Positions 1-9,214 of a DNA stretch of 64,000 nt are shown here, piece after piece. Position 1 is the first letter of the stretch. Each line of letters starts with the position of its first letter. The notes below the pieces were generated by a model. It saw only the letters and a list, made by a program, of their open reading frames with translations, was not told where the DNA came from and did not search any database. The position numbers and the translations under genes were made by a program. The stretch is from Sphingopyxis terrae subsp. terrae NBRC 15098 (GTDB lineage: Bacteria > Pseudomonadota > Alphaproteobacteria > Sphingomonadales > Sphingomonadaceae), in contig NZ_BCZQ01000006.1 in the NCBI RefSeq assembly GCF_001598815.1, forward strand, positions 62,001 to 126,000, written 5' to 3'.

Positions 1-121
1 CGATTCGTCGATGGGCCATGCCTATGTCGTTGCCGACGGCTGCGACGAGGCGCTGGTCCTCGGCGTCTGCTCGAGCGCCGACGAAGGGCTCATGGATTCG
101 CTGATGAGCCTCCATGCATAG
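1..121 (+). CDS. C-terminal end of an unidentified protein (partial)
   Basis: An open frame enters from the left edge and stops with TAG at 119-121. The visible 39 residues end in a leucine/serine-rich tail (DSLMSLHA) and include a DGCDEALVLGVCSS stretch. I do not recognise the family. The stop overlaps the ATG of the next gene by 8 nt, so the two are probably translated as one unit. Too little is present to give a function. Confidence 0.5.
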   Translation, partial: DSSMGHAYVVADGCDEALVLGVCSSADEGLMDSLMSLHA

Positions 122-1811
122 GCGCTCGCCTTTCGTCGCGGCGCTGCTCGCCAGCTCGCTGCTCCTTTCGGCCTCGGCCGGCGCGCGCGGCGCGGCCCCT
201 GCCTATGACGTCGTCATCCGCGGCGGCACTATCTACGACGGTTCGGGCGCCGCCCCCGTCGTTGGCGATATCGCGCTGAAGGGCGACCGCATCGTCGCGG
301 TCGGCACGGTCGCGGGCAGCGGCCGGACCGAGATCGACGCAAAGGGCATGGCCGTCGCGCCCGGCTTCATCAACATGCTGAGCTGGGCAACCGAATCGCT
401 GATCGCCGACCCGCGCAGCCTCAGCGACATCCGCCAGGGCGTGACGCTCGAAGTGATGGGCGAAGGCTGGTCGATGGGCCCGTTCAACGCGACGATGAAG
501 GCGCAGGAGACCGAGCGTCAGGGCGATATCAAATATGACATCAGCTGGACGACGCTGGGCGATTATTTCGCCTATCTCGAAAAGCGCGGCATTGCGCCCA
601 ATGTCGCGAGCTTCGTCGGCGCGGCGACGGTGCGCGTGCACGAACTGGGCGAAGGCGATGTCGATCCGACCCCCGAACAGCTCGCGCGGATGCGCGCGCT
701 CGTCCGTCAGGCGATGGACGAAGGCGCGCTGGGGGTCGGCAGCTCGCTGATCTACGCCCCCGGCTCCTATGCCGAGACCGACGAACTCGTCGCGCTGACC
801 AGCGAGGCGGCGCGCTGCGGCGGCATGTATATCAGCCATATGCGCTCGGAGGGCGACCGGCTGGAGGAAGCGGTCGACGAACTGATCGCCATCGCGCGCC
901 GGTCTGGCGCACCCGCCGAAATCTATCATCTCAAGATGGCGGGCCGCGCGAACTGGGACAAATTCGCGCCCGTCGTTGCGAAGATCGAGGCGGCGCGCGC
1001 CGCGGGAACGCGGATCACCGCCGACATGTACACCTATACCGCGGGCGCCACCGGGCTCGACGCCGCCATGCCGACCTGGGTTCAGGCGGGCGGGCTGGAG
1101 GCGTGGATCGAACGGCTGAAGGACCCGGCGATCCGCGCCCGCGTCGCGGCCGAAATGAAAAAGCCGGGCAGCGACTGGGAAAATCTCTACATCGGCGCGG
1201 GTGCCGACAAGATGATCCTGACCGGCTTCAAGAATGACGCGCTCAAGCCGCTCACCGGCAAGACGCTGGCCGAAGTGGCGGCGATGCGCGGAAAATCGCC
1301 CGAGGAAACCGCGATGGACCTCGTCGTCGAAGATGGCTCGCGCGTCGGGACCGTCTATTTCCTGATGTCGGAAGACAATGTCCGGCGCCAGGTCCAGCTT
1401 CCCTGGATGAGCTTCGGCTCGGATGCCGCGTCGCAGGCAGCCGAAGGCGTGTTCCTGAAATCGGGCGCCCACCCGCGCACCTATGGCAATTTCGCCCGCC
1501 TGCTCGGCCGCTATGTTCGCGACGAAAAGCTGATCCCGCTCGAAGAGGCGGTGCGGCGGCTGACCTCGCTCCCCGCGGGCAACCTCAACCTTCAGGATCG
1601 CGGCGCGCTGCGCCCCGGCTATTTCGGCGATGTCGTGATCTTCGATCCGGCGACCGTCGCCGATCGCGCGACCTTCGAAAAGCCGCACCAATATGCGACC
1701 GGCGTGCGTGATGTGTTCGTCAACGGTACCGCGGTGCTGCGCGGCGGCGACCCGACCGGCGCGACCCCGGGCAAGGCGGTACGCGGATCGGGCTGGAAAC
1801 GCTGCTCCTGA
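114..1811 (+). CDS. Secreted D-aminoacylase-like amidohydrolase
   Basis: A 565-aa protein of the N-acyl-D-amino-acid deacylase/dihydroorotase-like amidohydrolase family. The first 26 residues form a signal peptide (ALLASSLLLSASAGARG), so it should act in the periplasm. The N-terminal beta-sandwich start (YDVVIRGGTIYDGSG) and the C-terminal return of that domain (LRPGYFGDVVIFDP) are intact. Expected metal ligands are seen at H242 (ISHMRSE), H272 (EIYHLK) and D437 (FGSDAAS). The family's HxH after PGFID is missing: the segment reads PGFINMLSW, with L89 and W91 in place of the two histidines. The bridging Cys of the VGNCG motif is replaced (MGEGWS, G118). It may hydrolyse with one metal or have a changed activity. 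Substrate is unknown. The start overlaps the upstream stop. Confidence 0.85.
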   Translation: MHRRSPFVAALLASSLLLSASAGARGAAPAYDVVIRGGTIYDGSGAAPVVGDIALKGDRIVAVGTVAGSGRTEIDAKGMAVAPGFINMLSWATESLIADPRSLSDIRQGVTLEVMGEGWSMGPFNATMKAQETERQGDIKYDISWTTLGDYFAYLEKRGIAPNVASFVGAATVRVHELGEGDVDPTPEQLARMRALVRQAMDEGALGVGSSLIYAPGSYAETDELVALTSEAARCGGMYISHMRSEGDRLEEAVDELIAIARRSGAPAEIYHLKMAGRANWDKFAPVVAKIEAARAAGTRITADMYTYTAGATGLDAAMPTWVQAGGLEAWIERLKDPAIRARVAAEMKKPGSDWENLYIGAGADKMILTGFKNDALKPLTGKTLAEVAAMRGKSPEETAMDLVVEDGSRVGTVYFLMSEDNVRRQVQLPWMSFGSDAASQAAEGVFLKSGAHPRTYGNFARLLGRYVRDEKLIPLEEAVRRLTSLPAGNLNLQDRGALRPGYFGDVVIFDPATVADRATFEKPHQYATGVRDVFVNGTAVLRGGDPTGATPGKAVRGSGWKRCS

Positions 1812-1883
1812 TCGCGCGCGTTGACCGGCGGTAATTGACTGGCGGCGGCCGAAGCCGCCGCCGGCCCGTTCAATTCTGTCCGT

Positions 1884-2231
1884 TCAATTGGATTCGCTCT
1901 GATCGGCGCCGTCGGCGGGCGCTTCGGGCGGCGGGGCGGCGGCGCGCGCCTTGCGCATCGCTTCCATTTCGGCCTTGTCGACGAAGCCGTCGCCATTGGT
2001 GTCAAGACGCTTCATCAGCGCATCGACCCGCTCGGGCGTCGCCATCGATGGCTCGCCCATGCGCTCGGCGCGCATCTGCATCATCCTGGCGATCTCATCC
2101 TTGTCGAGCTTGCCGTCGCCATTGGCATCCATCATCGCGAACATGCGTTCGCCATTATGCGCCGGCGGCTGCGCATGCGCGGCCGGAATCGCGAGCATCA
2201 GCGGCGCAGCAATCGTCAGAAATTTTCTCAC
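1884..2231 (-). CDS. Secreted EF-hand protein
   Basis: A small 115-aa protein with a signal peptide (MRKFLTIAAPLMLAIPAAHA) and two EF-hand calcium loops, DANGDGKLDKDE at residues 35-46 and DTNGDGFVDKAE at 77-88. Both loops carry the D-x-[DN]-x-[DN]-G pattern and a final Glu, so both should bind Ca2+. The tail is rich in Ala/Pro and acidic residues. It probably acts as a periplasmic calcium-binding or calcium-buffering protein. It faces the upstream amidohydrolase convergently and has no operon partner. Partner and role are unknown. Confidence 0.85.
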   Translation of the reverse strand: MRKFLTIAAPLMLAIPAAHAQPPAHNGERMFAMMDANGDGKLDKDEIARMMQMRAERMGEPSMATPERVDALMKRLDTNGDGFVDKAEMEAMRKARAAAPPPEAPADGADQSESN

Positions 2232-2362
2232 ATGTCGTCCTTCACTATGGGCGGCAAAGCGCCGGGCACCCCGCGGCTCAATGACCCATCGATTGTCGCA
2301 AAACTATATCAGTTGCGCCGTGGTGCCGCAGTCGCGGGCCAAAGCGCCGCCGCGCCCGCTCG

Positions 2363-3340
2363 TCAGGGCGTCAGCACGACCTTTCCCACCACTTCGCGCC
2401 GTTCGAGCATGGCAAACCCCGCGCGCCAATCGGCAAGGTCAAGCGCGGCGTGGACATGCGGGCGGATCGCTCCGCTCTCCGCCAATGCATCAATCGCGGC
2501 GATATTCTCTGCCCCGCGCTCAGGAAAGCGGCGGCCATATTCGCCCGCGCGCACCCCGACGACCGAAAAGCCCTTGATCAGCGGCATATTGACCGAAATC
2601 TCGGGAATCCGCCCCGACGCAAAGCCGACAACCAGCAAGCGGCCGCCAAAAGCGATGCAGCGCGTCGATTCGTCGAACACATCGCCGCCGACCGGATCGA
2701 AGATGACATCGGCGCCCTTCCCTCCCGTCAACGCCTTTACCGTCTCGCGAAAACCCGGCGCCGCCTCGATCACCGCCTCGGGCGCGTAAAGCGCGGCGAT
2801 GGCATCGCGCTTCGCGGCGCTGCTCGCCACCGCAATCACCCGCGCGCCCAGCCCGCGCGCCAGATCGACCGTCGCCAGGCCCACGCCGCCCGCCGCGCCG
2901 TGGACCAGCACCCAGTCGCCGGGCGCGACCGGCGCGCAGCGGACGAGCGCGACATAAGCCGTCAGATAGGCGACCGGACAGGCCGCCGCCGCCGCCCAGT
3001 CGAGCGCGGCGGGCTTGCGCCGCAGCGTCGCCGCCGGGACGATGCAATATTCGGCCATTGCGCCGAAACGATTGCCGCCGATCACCGCATCGCCGGGCGC
3101 CCAGCCTTCGACGTCCGCACCCACCGCGTCGACCTCGCCCGAAAACTCCAGTCCCGGCACGAAAGGCAGGTCGGGTTTGAGCTGATAGGCGCCGCGCGTC
3201 ATCAGCAGGTCGGGAAAATTCACCGCCGCCGCGCGCACCCGTGCCCGTACCTCGCCCGGCCCGGGTTCGGGCACCGGCAGGTCTGCGATCGCGCAACCCG
3301 CGTGATCGGGGGCCAATCGGCTCACTTGCAGCGCGCGCAT
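2363..3340 (-). CDS. Zinc-independent MDR-family NADPH:quinone oxidoreductase
   Basis: A 325-aa medium-chain dehydrogenase/reductase of the quinone oxidoreductase (QOR/zeta-crystallin) branch. It has the GroES-like N-terminus (PEPGPGEVRARVRAAAVNFPDLLMTRG) and a Rossmann domain with GAAGGVGLATVDLARGLGARV near the middle, the usual NADPH-binding motif. The zinc ligands of alcohol dehydrogenases are absent, as expected of QOR. It should reduce quinones or alpha,beta-unsaturated carbonyls in the cytosol. It is divergent from the endolysin gene, with about 70 bp between them. The exact substrate cannot be told from sequence. Confidence 0.88.
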   Translation of the reverse strand: MRALQVSRLAPDHAGCAIADLPVPEPGPGEVRARVRAAAVNFPDLLMTRGAYQLKPDLPFVPGLEFSGEVDAVGADVEGWAPGDAVIGGNRFGAMAEYCIVPAATLRRKPAALDWAAAAACPVAYLTAYVALVRCAPVAPGDWVLVHGAAGGVGLATVDLARGLGARVIAVASSAAKRDAIAALYAPEAVIEAAPGFRETVKALTGGKGADVIFDPVGGDVFDESTRCIAFGGRLLVVGFASGRIPEISVNMPLIKGFSVVGVRAGEYGRRFPERGAENIAAIDALAESGAIRPHVHAALDLADWRAGFAMLERREVVGKVVLTP

Positions 3341-3408
3341 GAAAATCCTTTCCTACAATATTCCAATATGGTTCGTTTTGATATCTCAATGAACCACAGG
3401 AGCGAATC

Positions 3409-3984
3409 ATGTCCCTTGCCGACCTGCCCCGCCTTGCCATCGACGCGTTGATCGATGCCGTCATCGACCGCGAAGGCGGATATGTAAACCACCCCGCCGA
3501 TCGCGGCGGTCCGACGCGCTGGGGGGTCACCGAGGCGGTGGCGCGGGCGCAGGGCTATGCGGGGCCGATGCGCGATCTGCCCCGTGCCGAGGCGGCCAAC
3601 ATCTATCGCCGCATCTATTGGCTGCGCCCCGCCTTCGATCGTGTCGCGGCGCGCGCGCCGCGCATCGCGGCCGAACTGTTCGATACTGGCGTCAACATGG
3701 GGACGGCGATCGCGACCGGCTTTCTCCAGCGCGCGCTCAACGCGCTCAACCGCACGGCGCGCGACTATCCCGATATCGCCGTCGACCGCGCCATCGGCCC
3801 GCGCACGCTGTCGGCGCTCGACGGCTTTCTGAAGGCGCGCGGCAAGGGCGGCGAAACCGTGCTGCTGCGCGCGATGGAGGCGCTGCAGGGCGAACGCTAC
3901 ATTGCGCTCGCCGAACGGCGGCCCAGCCAGGAGGCCTTTCTCTATGGCTGGCTCGCCAATCGAATCGGCGACGCAAACTCCTGA
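3409..3984 (+). CDS. GH108-type endolysin (phage/GTA lysozyme)
   Basis: A 191-aa protein of the glycoside hydrolase 108 / secretion-activator family. The N-terminal catalytic motif REGGYVNHPADRGGPTRWG has its general acid at E22, followed by GVTEA. The C-terminal part matches the family's peptidoglycan-binding segment (IGPRTLSAL...LQGERY...FLYGWLANRI). There is no signal peptide, so release would need a holin, and a 3-TM holin gene follows 56 bp downstream. The start is preceded by ACAGGAGCGAATC, a good ribosome binding site. No head, tail or terminase genes are near, so this is an isolated lysis gene, as in gene transfer agents or a decayed prophage. Confidence 0.88.
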   Translation: MSLADLPRLAIDALIDAVIDREGGYVNHPADRGGPTRWGVTEAVARAQGYAGPMRDLPRAEAANIYRRIYWLRPAFDRVAARAPRIAAELFDTGVNMGTAIATGFLQRALNALNRTARDYPDIAVDRAIGPRTLSALDGFLKARGKGGETVLLRAMEALQGERYIALAERRPSQEAFLYGWLANRIGDANS

Positions 3985-4040
3985 TTCCAAACACGACCTG
4001 GTGACAAGTTTGACAAGTTAAGGACGAAAGGAACGCCAAT

Positions 4041-4454
4041 ATGAGCATCATCGAAGGCCTGATCGGCCCCGTCGCCAAGCTGATCGACAAGATCATCCCC
4101 GACCCCGAAGCACGCGACCGCGCCAAGCTCGAACTGCTGAAGCTCGAGGGCAGCCAGGAAATGGAGGCGATCAAGACGCGGATGACCGCGATCGTCGCCG
4201 AGGCGAACAGCACCGACCCCTGGACCAGCCGCGCGCGGCCCAGCTTCCTCTACGTCATGTATACGCTGCTTCTGTGGGCGATCCCGATGGGCCTGATCGC
4301 CGCGACGCGCCCCGACATGGCAAGGGGCATCGCAGAGGGCATGAACGCCTATCTCGCCGGCATCCCCGAACCGCTCTACGCGCTCTTCGGCACCGGCTAC
4401 CTCGGCTATACCGCTGCCCGCGCGTGGGGGAAAGCGAAAGGGGTGGAGGGCTGA
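4041..4454 (+). CDS. 3-TM holin of the gene-transfer-agent type
   Basis: A 137-aa protein matching the 'holin of 3TMs, for gene-transfer release' family. It starts with an amphipathic segment (GLIGPVAKLIDKIIPDPEARDRAKLELLKLE), then the conserved WTSRARPSFLY motif, a first hydrophobic helix (VMYTLLLWAIPMGLIAA), and a C-terminal hydrophobic segment around LYALFGTGYLGYTAARAWGK. The family places the holin in the inner membrane, where it lets the endolysin reach peptidoglycan. A ribosome binding site (AAAGGAACGCCAAT) precedes the ATG. With the upstream GH108 endolysin it makes a minimal lysis cassette. Confidence 0.85.
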   Translation: MSIIEGLIGPVAKLIDKIIPDPEARDRAKLELLKLEGSQEMEAIKTRMTAIVAEANSTDPWTSRARPSFLYVMYTLLLWAIPMGLIAATRPDMARGIAEGMNAYLAGIPEPLYALFGTGYLGYTAARAWGKAKGVEG

Positions 4455-4484
4455 ACCTTTCCAGGCCCTACTCTTAATTGTGTG

Positions 4485-4562
4485 TCCCCGCGCAGGCGGG
4501 GACCCATCTCCCGCCGGCTCGTAATTGCACTGCCGGATGATGGATCCCCGCCTTCGCGGGGA
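4485..4562. repeat. Fold-back intergenic repeat, family A
   Basis: A 78-bp palindromic unit with 24-bp arms at 4485-4508 and 4539-4562 that differ at two positions. The arm core is tccccgcg-aggcgggga. It lies between the convergent holin and SRPBCC genes, so as RNA it could fold into a strong hairpin on either strand and act as a terminator. It resembles the short REP-type repeats common in sphingomonad intergenic DNA. Confidence 0.75.
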
Positions 4563-4574
4563 TACAGGTCGCTA

Positions 4575-5063
4575 TTAACTGGCCGCTCTTTCTTCCACCA
4601 CCGCCGCCAGCTTCGCCAGCGACGACGTCAGCCCCGCCTCATGGTCCTTCGCCGAAATCCCCGGCGGCACATGATGCGCATCGACCGTGACCAGCGTCCC
4701 GCCGCCCTTGCGCGACAGATACCAGTGCATCGCCATTGTGCCCGAAAAGCGGGGATCATCCGACACGAATTCGACCTCCCACACGATCAGCCGCCCGTCA
4801 TCGAGCACCGGGATGTGCACCGCGACCAGATCGCTGTCATCGTCGCTCTTGGTCTCGACATCGGGGTCGTCGAAGGTCAGGCGCAGGCGGAACCCGCCGC
4901 CCTCGCGCAGATCGCTGTGCTCGAATTCGCCCGTCGCGCCCTCGGGCGGTAGCCAGCGCGCCAGTTTTTCGGCGCTGGTAAAGGCCGCGAACACATCGAC
5001 CAGCGGCGCCGCGATCAGCCGTTCGGCATGATCGGTGCGCCGCGTCTTCTTTGTCGGTTTCAC
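4575..5063 (-). CDS. SRPBCC / AHSA1-like domain protein
   Basis: A 162-aa protein of the START/SRPBCC fold, close to the activator-of-Hsp90-ATPase (AHSA1) group. It has the typical N-terminus (IAAPLVDVFAAFTSAEKLARWLPPEGATGE), a middle beta-sheet (IVWEVEFVSDDPRFSG) and a C-terminal helix ending LTSSLAKLAAVVEERA. Such proteins bind a hydrophobic ligand in a deep pocket; no catalytic residues can be named. It sits 11 bp downstream of alaS on the same strand and may be cotranscribed with it. Confidence 0.8.
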   Translation of the reverse strand: MKPTKKTRRTDHAERLIAAPLVDVFAAFTSAEKLARWLPPEGATGEFEHSDLREGGGFRLRLTFDDPDVETKSDDDSDLVAVHIPVLDDGRLIVWEVEFVSDDPRFSGTMAMHWYLSRKGGGTLVTVDAHHVPPGISAKDHEAGLTSSLAKLAAVVEERAAS

Positions 5064-5074
5064 GTCCGACCGTT

Positions 5075-7729
5075 TCAGGCGAGCGCGGCCTTGACCGCCG
5101 CGATGGCTTCGTCCGCCGCGCCGCCGTTCGGGCCGCCGCCCTGCGCCATGTCGGGACGGCCGCCGCCGCCCTGCCCGCCGAGCGCCGCGACCGCGGCCTT
5201 GACGAGATCGACCGCGCTATGGCTGCCCGTCTTGTCGTCGGTCACGCCAACCGCGACCGACGCGCGGCCATCATTGACCGCGACGAGCATCGCGACGCCG
5301 CTGCCGACCTGTTTCTTGAGGCCGTCGACCGTGCCGCGCAGTTCCTTGGGATCGAGCCCCTCGACGACCTGCGCCAGAAAGGCGACATCGCCGACCTGTT
5401 CGACCGCCGGACCCGCCGCCGCTCCGCCGGCCGCACCGCCGCCGCCAAGCGCCAGCGCCTTCTTCGCGTCGGCCAGCTCGCGTTCGGCCTTCTTCAGCGC
5501 CTCGGCCATCGCGGCAACGCGCGCCGGCACCTCGTCGGGCGAGGTCTTGAGCGCCGCCGCCGCCGACTTCAGCGCCTCGTCGCGGCCCAGCAACCACTGG
5601 CGCGCCGCCTCGCCGGTCAGCGCCTCGATGCGCCGGACGCCCGACGAAACCGCACTTTCGCTGATGATCTTGAACAAGGCGATGTCACCCAGCGCACGCA
5701 CGTGCGTACCGCCGCACAGTTCGACCGAATAGCTATGCTCGCCGCCCTTGCCCATGCTGAGCACGCGCACCTCGTCGCCATATTTCTCGCCGAACAGCGC
5801 CATCGCTCCCGCCGCGATCGCATCCTCGGGGGTCATGAGCCGCGTCGAAACGGGTTCGTTCGCCCGGATCTGCGCATTCACATCGGCTTCGATCTGGACG
5901 ACTTCCTCCGGTGTCAGCGCCTTGGGGTGCGAAAAGTCGAACCGGAATCGGTCTTCGGCAACCAGGCTGCCCTTCTGCGTGACATGCGCGCCGAGCCGAT
6001 TGCGCAGCGCGGCGTGGACAAGGTGCGTGGCGCTATGATTGGCGCGGATGCGATCGCGGCGCGCGGCATCGACCGACAGATGCACCGTGTCGCCGACCTT
6101 CAGCCTGCCCGCCTCCAGCGTCGCCTGATGCGTGTGCAGCCGGCCCAGCGGCTTGCCGGTGTCCTCGACATTGGCCTTGGCGCCTTCCAGCGTCGTGATC
6201 GTTCCCGCATCGCCCATCTGGCCGCCGCTTTCGCCATAGAAGGGCGTCTGGTTGGTCAGCACGACGACCGTGTCGCCGGCTTCGGCGGCCTCGACCGGCT
6301 GGCCGTCCTTGACGATCGCGATCACCTCACCCTCGCCCTCGGTCGAGGTGTAGCCGGTGAACTCGGTGCTGCCGTTGGCTTCGGCAAGGTCGAACCAGAT
6401 TTCGTCCGACGCCTTTTCGCCGCTGCCCTTCCATGCCGCGCGCGCCGCCGCCTTCTGCTGCGCCATCGCCGCATCGAAGCCCGATCGGTCGACTGCAATG
6501 CCCTGCGCGCGCAGCGCATCTTCGGTCAGGTCATAGGGAAAGCCGAAGGTGTCATAGAGCTTGAACGCGACATCACCGGGCAGCGTCGCGCCCTTACCCA
6601 TGCCCACGGTCGCCTCGTCGAGCAGCCGCAGCCCCTTGTCGAGCGTCTGGCGGAACTTGACCTCCTCACGCTCCAGCGTCTCGGCAATCAGCGCCTGCGC
6701 GCGGATCAGCTCGGGATAGGCCGCGCCCATCTCGGTCGTCAGCGCCGGGAGCAGCCGGTACATCAGCGGATTCTTGGCGCCGAGCAGGTGCGCGTGGCGC
6801 ATCGCACGGCGCATGATCCGGCGCAGCACATAACCGCGCCCTTCGTTCGACGGCAGCACACCGTCGGCGATCAGGAAGCTCGATGCGCGCAGATGGTCGG
6901 CGATGACACGGTGACTTGCCTGGCTTCCGCCCGCGGCGGCAACGCCGGTCAGGTCGACCGACGCGGCGATCAGCGCCTTGAACGTGTCGATGTCGTAATT
7001 GTCGTGGACGCCCTGCATCACCGCCGCGATGCGTTCCAGCCCCATGCCGGTGTCGATGCTCGGGCGCGGCAGGTCGACGCGCTGCCCATCCGGCATCTGC
7101 TCATATTGCATGAACACCAGGTTCCAGATCTCGATGAAGCGGTCGCCATCCTCTTCGGGCGATCCCGGCGGGCCGCCCCAGATATGGTCGCCATGGTCGT
7201 AGAAGATTTCGCTGCACGGCCCGCACGGGCCGGTGTCGCCCATCGACCAGAAATTGTCGCTCGTCGGGATGCGGATGATCCGCTCTTCGGGAAGGCCCGC
7301 AATCTTGCGCCACAGGTCGAACGCCTCGTCGTCGGTGTGATAGACGGTCGCGGTCAGCTTGTCGGCGGGCAGGCCCCAGGTCTTGTGAACCAGCGTCCAG
7401 GCATGGTCGATTGCCTGTTCCTTGAAATAGTCGCCGAAGGAGAAATTCCCCAGCATTTCAAAGAAGGTATGATGCCGCGCGGTGTAGCCGACATTATCGA
7501 GGTCGTTGTGCTTGCCGCCTGCGCGGACGCATTTCTGCGACGACGCGGCCGTGCTGTACGGACGCTTCTCCAGCCCGGTGAAGACATTCTTGAACGGCAC
7601 CATGCCCGCGTTAACGAACATCAGCGTCGGGTCGTTGAACGGCACCAGCGGTGCCGACGGTTCGATATGGTGGCCGGCCCCGGCAAAATAGTCGAGGAAC
7701 GAGCGGCGGATGTCGTTGGTCGATGTCAT
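5075..7729 (-). CDS. alaS: Alanine-tRNA ligase
   Basis: An 884-aa class II aminoacyl-tRNA synthetase of normal length. It charges tRNA-Ala in the cytosol. The catalytic N-terminus starts [19 protein letters not shown], with motif 2 around [16 protein letters not shown]. The editing domain has both zinc-binding pieces: HSATH (H565, H569) and CGGTHV (C672, H676). The C-terminal DHHA1-type region ends with a glycine-rich stretch ([21 protein letters not shown]), as usual. The ATG at 7729 agrees with the family start. The downstream SRPBCC gene follows after 11 bp. Confidence 0.98.
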   Translation of the reverse strand: MTSTNDIRRSFLDYFAGAGHHIEPSAPLVPFNDPTLMFVNAGMVPFKNVFTGLEKRPYSTAASSQKCVRAGGKHNDLDNVGYTARHHTFFEMLGNFSFGDYFKEQAIDHAWTLVHKTWGLPADKLTATVYHTDDEAFDLWRKIAGLPEERIIRIPTSDNFWSMGDTGPCGPCSEIFYDHGDHIWGGPPGSPEEDGDRFIEIWNLVFMQYEQMPDGQRVDLPRPSIDTGMGLERIAAVMQGVHDNYDIDTFKALIAASVDLTGVAAAGGSQASHRVIADHLRASSFLIADGVLPSNEGRGYVLRRIMRRAMRHAHLLGAKNPLMYRLLPALTTEMGAAYPELIRAQALIAETLEREEVKFRQTLDKGLRLLDEATVGMGKGATLPGDVAFKLYDTFGFPYDLTEDALRAQGIAVDRSGFDAAMAQQKAAARAAWKGSGEKASDEIWFDLAEANGSTEFTGYTSTEGEGEVIAIVKDGQPVEAAEAGDTVVVLTNQTPFYGESGGQMGDAGTITTLEGAKANVEDTGKPLGRLHTHQATLEAGRLKVGDTVHLSVDAARRDRIRANHSATHLVHAALRNRLGAHVTQKGSLVAEDRFRFDFSHPKALTPEEVVQIEADVNAQIRANEPVSTRLMTPEDAIAAGAMALFGEKYGDEVRVLSMGKGGEHSYSVELCGGTHVRALGDIALFKIISESAVSSGVRRIEALTGEAARQWLLGRDEALKSAAAALKTSPDEVPARVAAMAEALKKAERELADAKKALALGGGGAAGGAAAGPAVEQVGDVAFLAQVVEGLDPKELRGTVDGLKKQVGSGVAMLVAVNDGRASVAVGVTDDKTGSHSAVDLVKAAVAALGGQGGGGRPDMAQGGGPNGGAADEAIAAVKAALA

Positions 7730-7780
7730 GCGCGCGATCTAGTGCCGGATCGTCCGTTACTCAAGCACAGACGCGCAGCA

Positions 7781-8515
7781 TTAGCGTTGGCAGAGCTGGT
7801 CGAGCTGCTGCCCGGTCAACCCCTGCTGGTTCACCAGTGCCTGCGATATGAACTGCACATCATATTGGGCGATGCGATATTCGCCTTCGCGAACGCGCTG
7901 CACCAATATCCCGCCGCACGTTCCGGCAATCCCCGGATGATCGTCGATCACCGAAAACAGGACATAGGCGCCGGGATAGGCGGCTCCGTCCGGATTGTTG
8001 CTCCACGCGACGAATTGCGGCGTCATCGATCCGTCGCCGGTCTGGAACTGCGTGGCGCCGGCATGCAGGTTTGCCCAGTCCTTCGGCGTGATTTCCGCCA
8101 GTGGGTCCATCATCGCGATCCCGGCCTGATCGCCGCGATCAAGCCGGTCGAGGAAGCGGGTCACAAAGCTGGTCGCCGCCGCCGTATCGGCGTCGCTCGC
8201 CTTCCAGTCCGCTGGAACGGGCTTGTAGGGATCGGTCGCGGGATCGTAGCAGAAGAATTTCTGCCGCAGGTTTTCGATCATCATGACGTTGCGGGCCGTA
8301 TCGACGCGGCTGTCGAAATTATACCGGCCGAAACGCACCTTCATCTTGCCGCAGCGCTGCGCCGCGATCCGCTGGACCTCTTCCATCGTCGTCGTCAGCC
8401 GCGCCGCCTCGATATCGGCGACATCAGCGCTGAAACCACCCGCCGCCAGCTTCTCGACGCGGATTGCGGGCTCTCCCGCCGCCGCGAGCAACAGCGCCAA
8501 TACCAGACCTGCCAT
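7781..8515 (-). CDS. Secreted DUF4019-like protein
   Basis: About 244 aa from the ATG at 8515, chosen because it opens a signal peptide (MAGLVLALLLAAAGEPA) and has GGGGGGAG upstream; an in-frame ATG at 8575 would place 20 extra polar residues in front. The C-terminal half (FVTRFLDRLDRGDQAGIAMMDP... WANLHAG... GAYVLFSVIDDHPG... EYRIAQYDVQFI) looks like DUF4019, an NTF2-like secreted domain of unknown role. The next gene upstream carries a related domain, so the two are probably diverged tandem copies. Predicted periplasmic. Function unknown. Confidence 0.7.
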   Translation of the reverse strand: MAGLVLALLLAAAGEPAIRVEKLAAGGFSADVADIEAARLTTTMEEVQRIAAQRCGKMKVRFGRYNFDSRVDTARNVMMIENLRQKFFCYDPATDPYKPVPADWKASDADTAAATSFVTRFLDRLDRGDQAGIAMMDPLAEITPKDWANLHAGATQFQTGDGSMTPQFVAWSNNPDGAAYPGAYVLFSVIDDHPGIAGTCGGILVQRVREGEYRIAQYDVQFISQALVNQQGLTGQQLDQLCQR

Positions 8516-8623
8516 AACCCCGAACTCCCCCCGCCATCCGTCGCCCGGATGAACGCGGGTCGATATTGCGGACAACGGGCGCGGACCGCAAGTCCGATGT
8601 CGGCTGGCTCAGCGCCGCTACGC

Positions 8624-9214
8624 TCAAAAGGCGGTCGCGATGCCCTTGCCCAGATAGCAGGGAAGTTGATGCAGCACGTCGGCCTTGGGCACCCCGTCCT
8701 CGATCAGGTCAGGCGGCACTTCCGACGTATCGACGCGCACGACGGTGAAGGCGGCACCGGGCGCGCTGCGATGGACGACGACATAGCCGCAATCCATCGT
8801 GCCATCCTTGCGATCGCCGCGAAAATCGAACGCGGCATACAGGCCGGGCGGCTGTCCGGCCGGGTCGGCATACCAGGTCAGGCGCAGGATGCGCAGCGTG
8901 CCATCGGCCCACAGCGCGGCCCGCTTGCGCAGGTTCATCTCCCATTCCAGCCGCGGGTTCGACGCCTGAAACGACAGGCGCAGCATCGCATAAGCCGCCT
9001 CATAGTCGCGCTTCGCCAGCGCCATCGTGAACCCGGTGAAGCGGTCGATCGCGCCCTCCTCGTCGGCTGGGGCGGGCTCGAAGCTCTTGCCCTCGGGTAC
9101 CACGACGTCGCGCTCGACCTCGGGCCCCAGAACGGGCGGTGCGGCCGCCAGCGGAGTCGCCGCTGTGAATAGTGCGGTCAGGAGCAGCCCGCCGAACCGG
9201 CGATCAAAAGACAA
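8624..9214 (-). CDS. Secreted DUF4019-like protein, tandem relative
   Basis: About 196 aa from a TTG at 9214. This start is inferred: it is followed by a clear signal peptide (GGLLLTALFTAATPLAAAP), preceded by GGGGGCG, and overlaps the end of the GST gene by 11 nt. The longer frame to 9307 runs inside the GST gene and adds a composition-biased tail. The mature part (FTGFTMALAKRDYEAAYAML... LRILRLTWYADPAG... GLYAAFDFRG... CGYVVVHR) fits a DUF4019/NTF2-like fold. Probably periplasmic. No enzymatic motif was found. Confidence 0.65.
   Translation of the reverse strand: MSFDRRFGGLLLTALFTAATPLAAAPPVLGPEVERDVVVPEGKSFEPAPADEEGAIDRFTGFTMALAKRDYEAAYAMLRLSFQASNPRLEWEMNLRKRAALWADGTLRILRLTWYADPAGQPPGLYAAFDFRGDRKDGTMDCGYVVVHRSAPGAAFTVVRVDTSEVPPDLIEDGVPKADVLHQLPCYLGKGIATAF

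Noticed and set aside
3409..4454. Complete prophage
   Set aside because: Only endolysin and holin genes are present; flanking genes are ordinary chromosomal genes.
5051..9172. A 1373-codon plus-strand open frame across alaS and the two DUF4019 genes
   Set aside because: Its sequence is rich in Arg, Ala, Gly and Asp/His typical of the antisense of GC-rich genes, and it lies opposite alaS with clear motifs on the minus strand.
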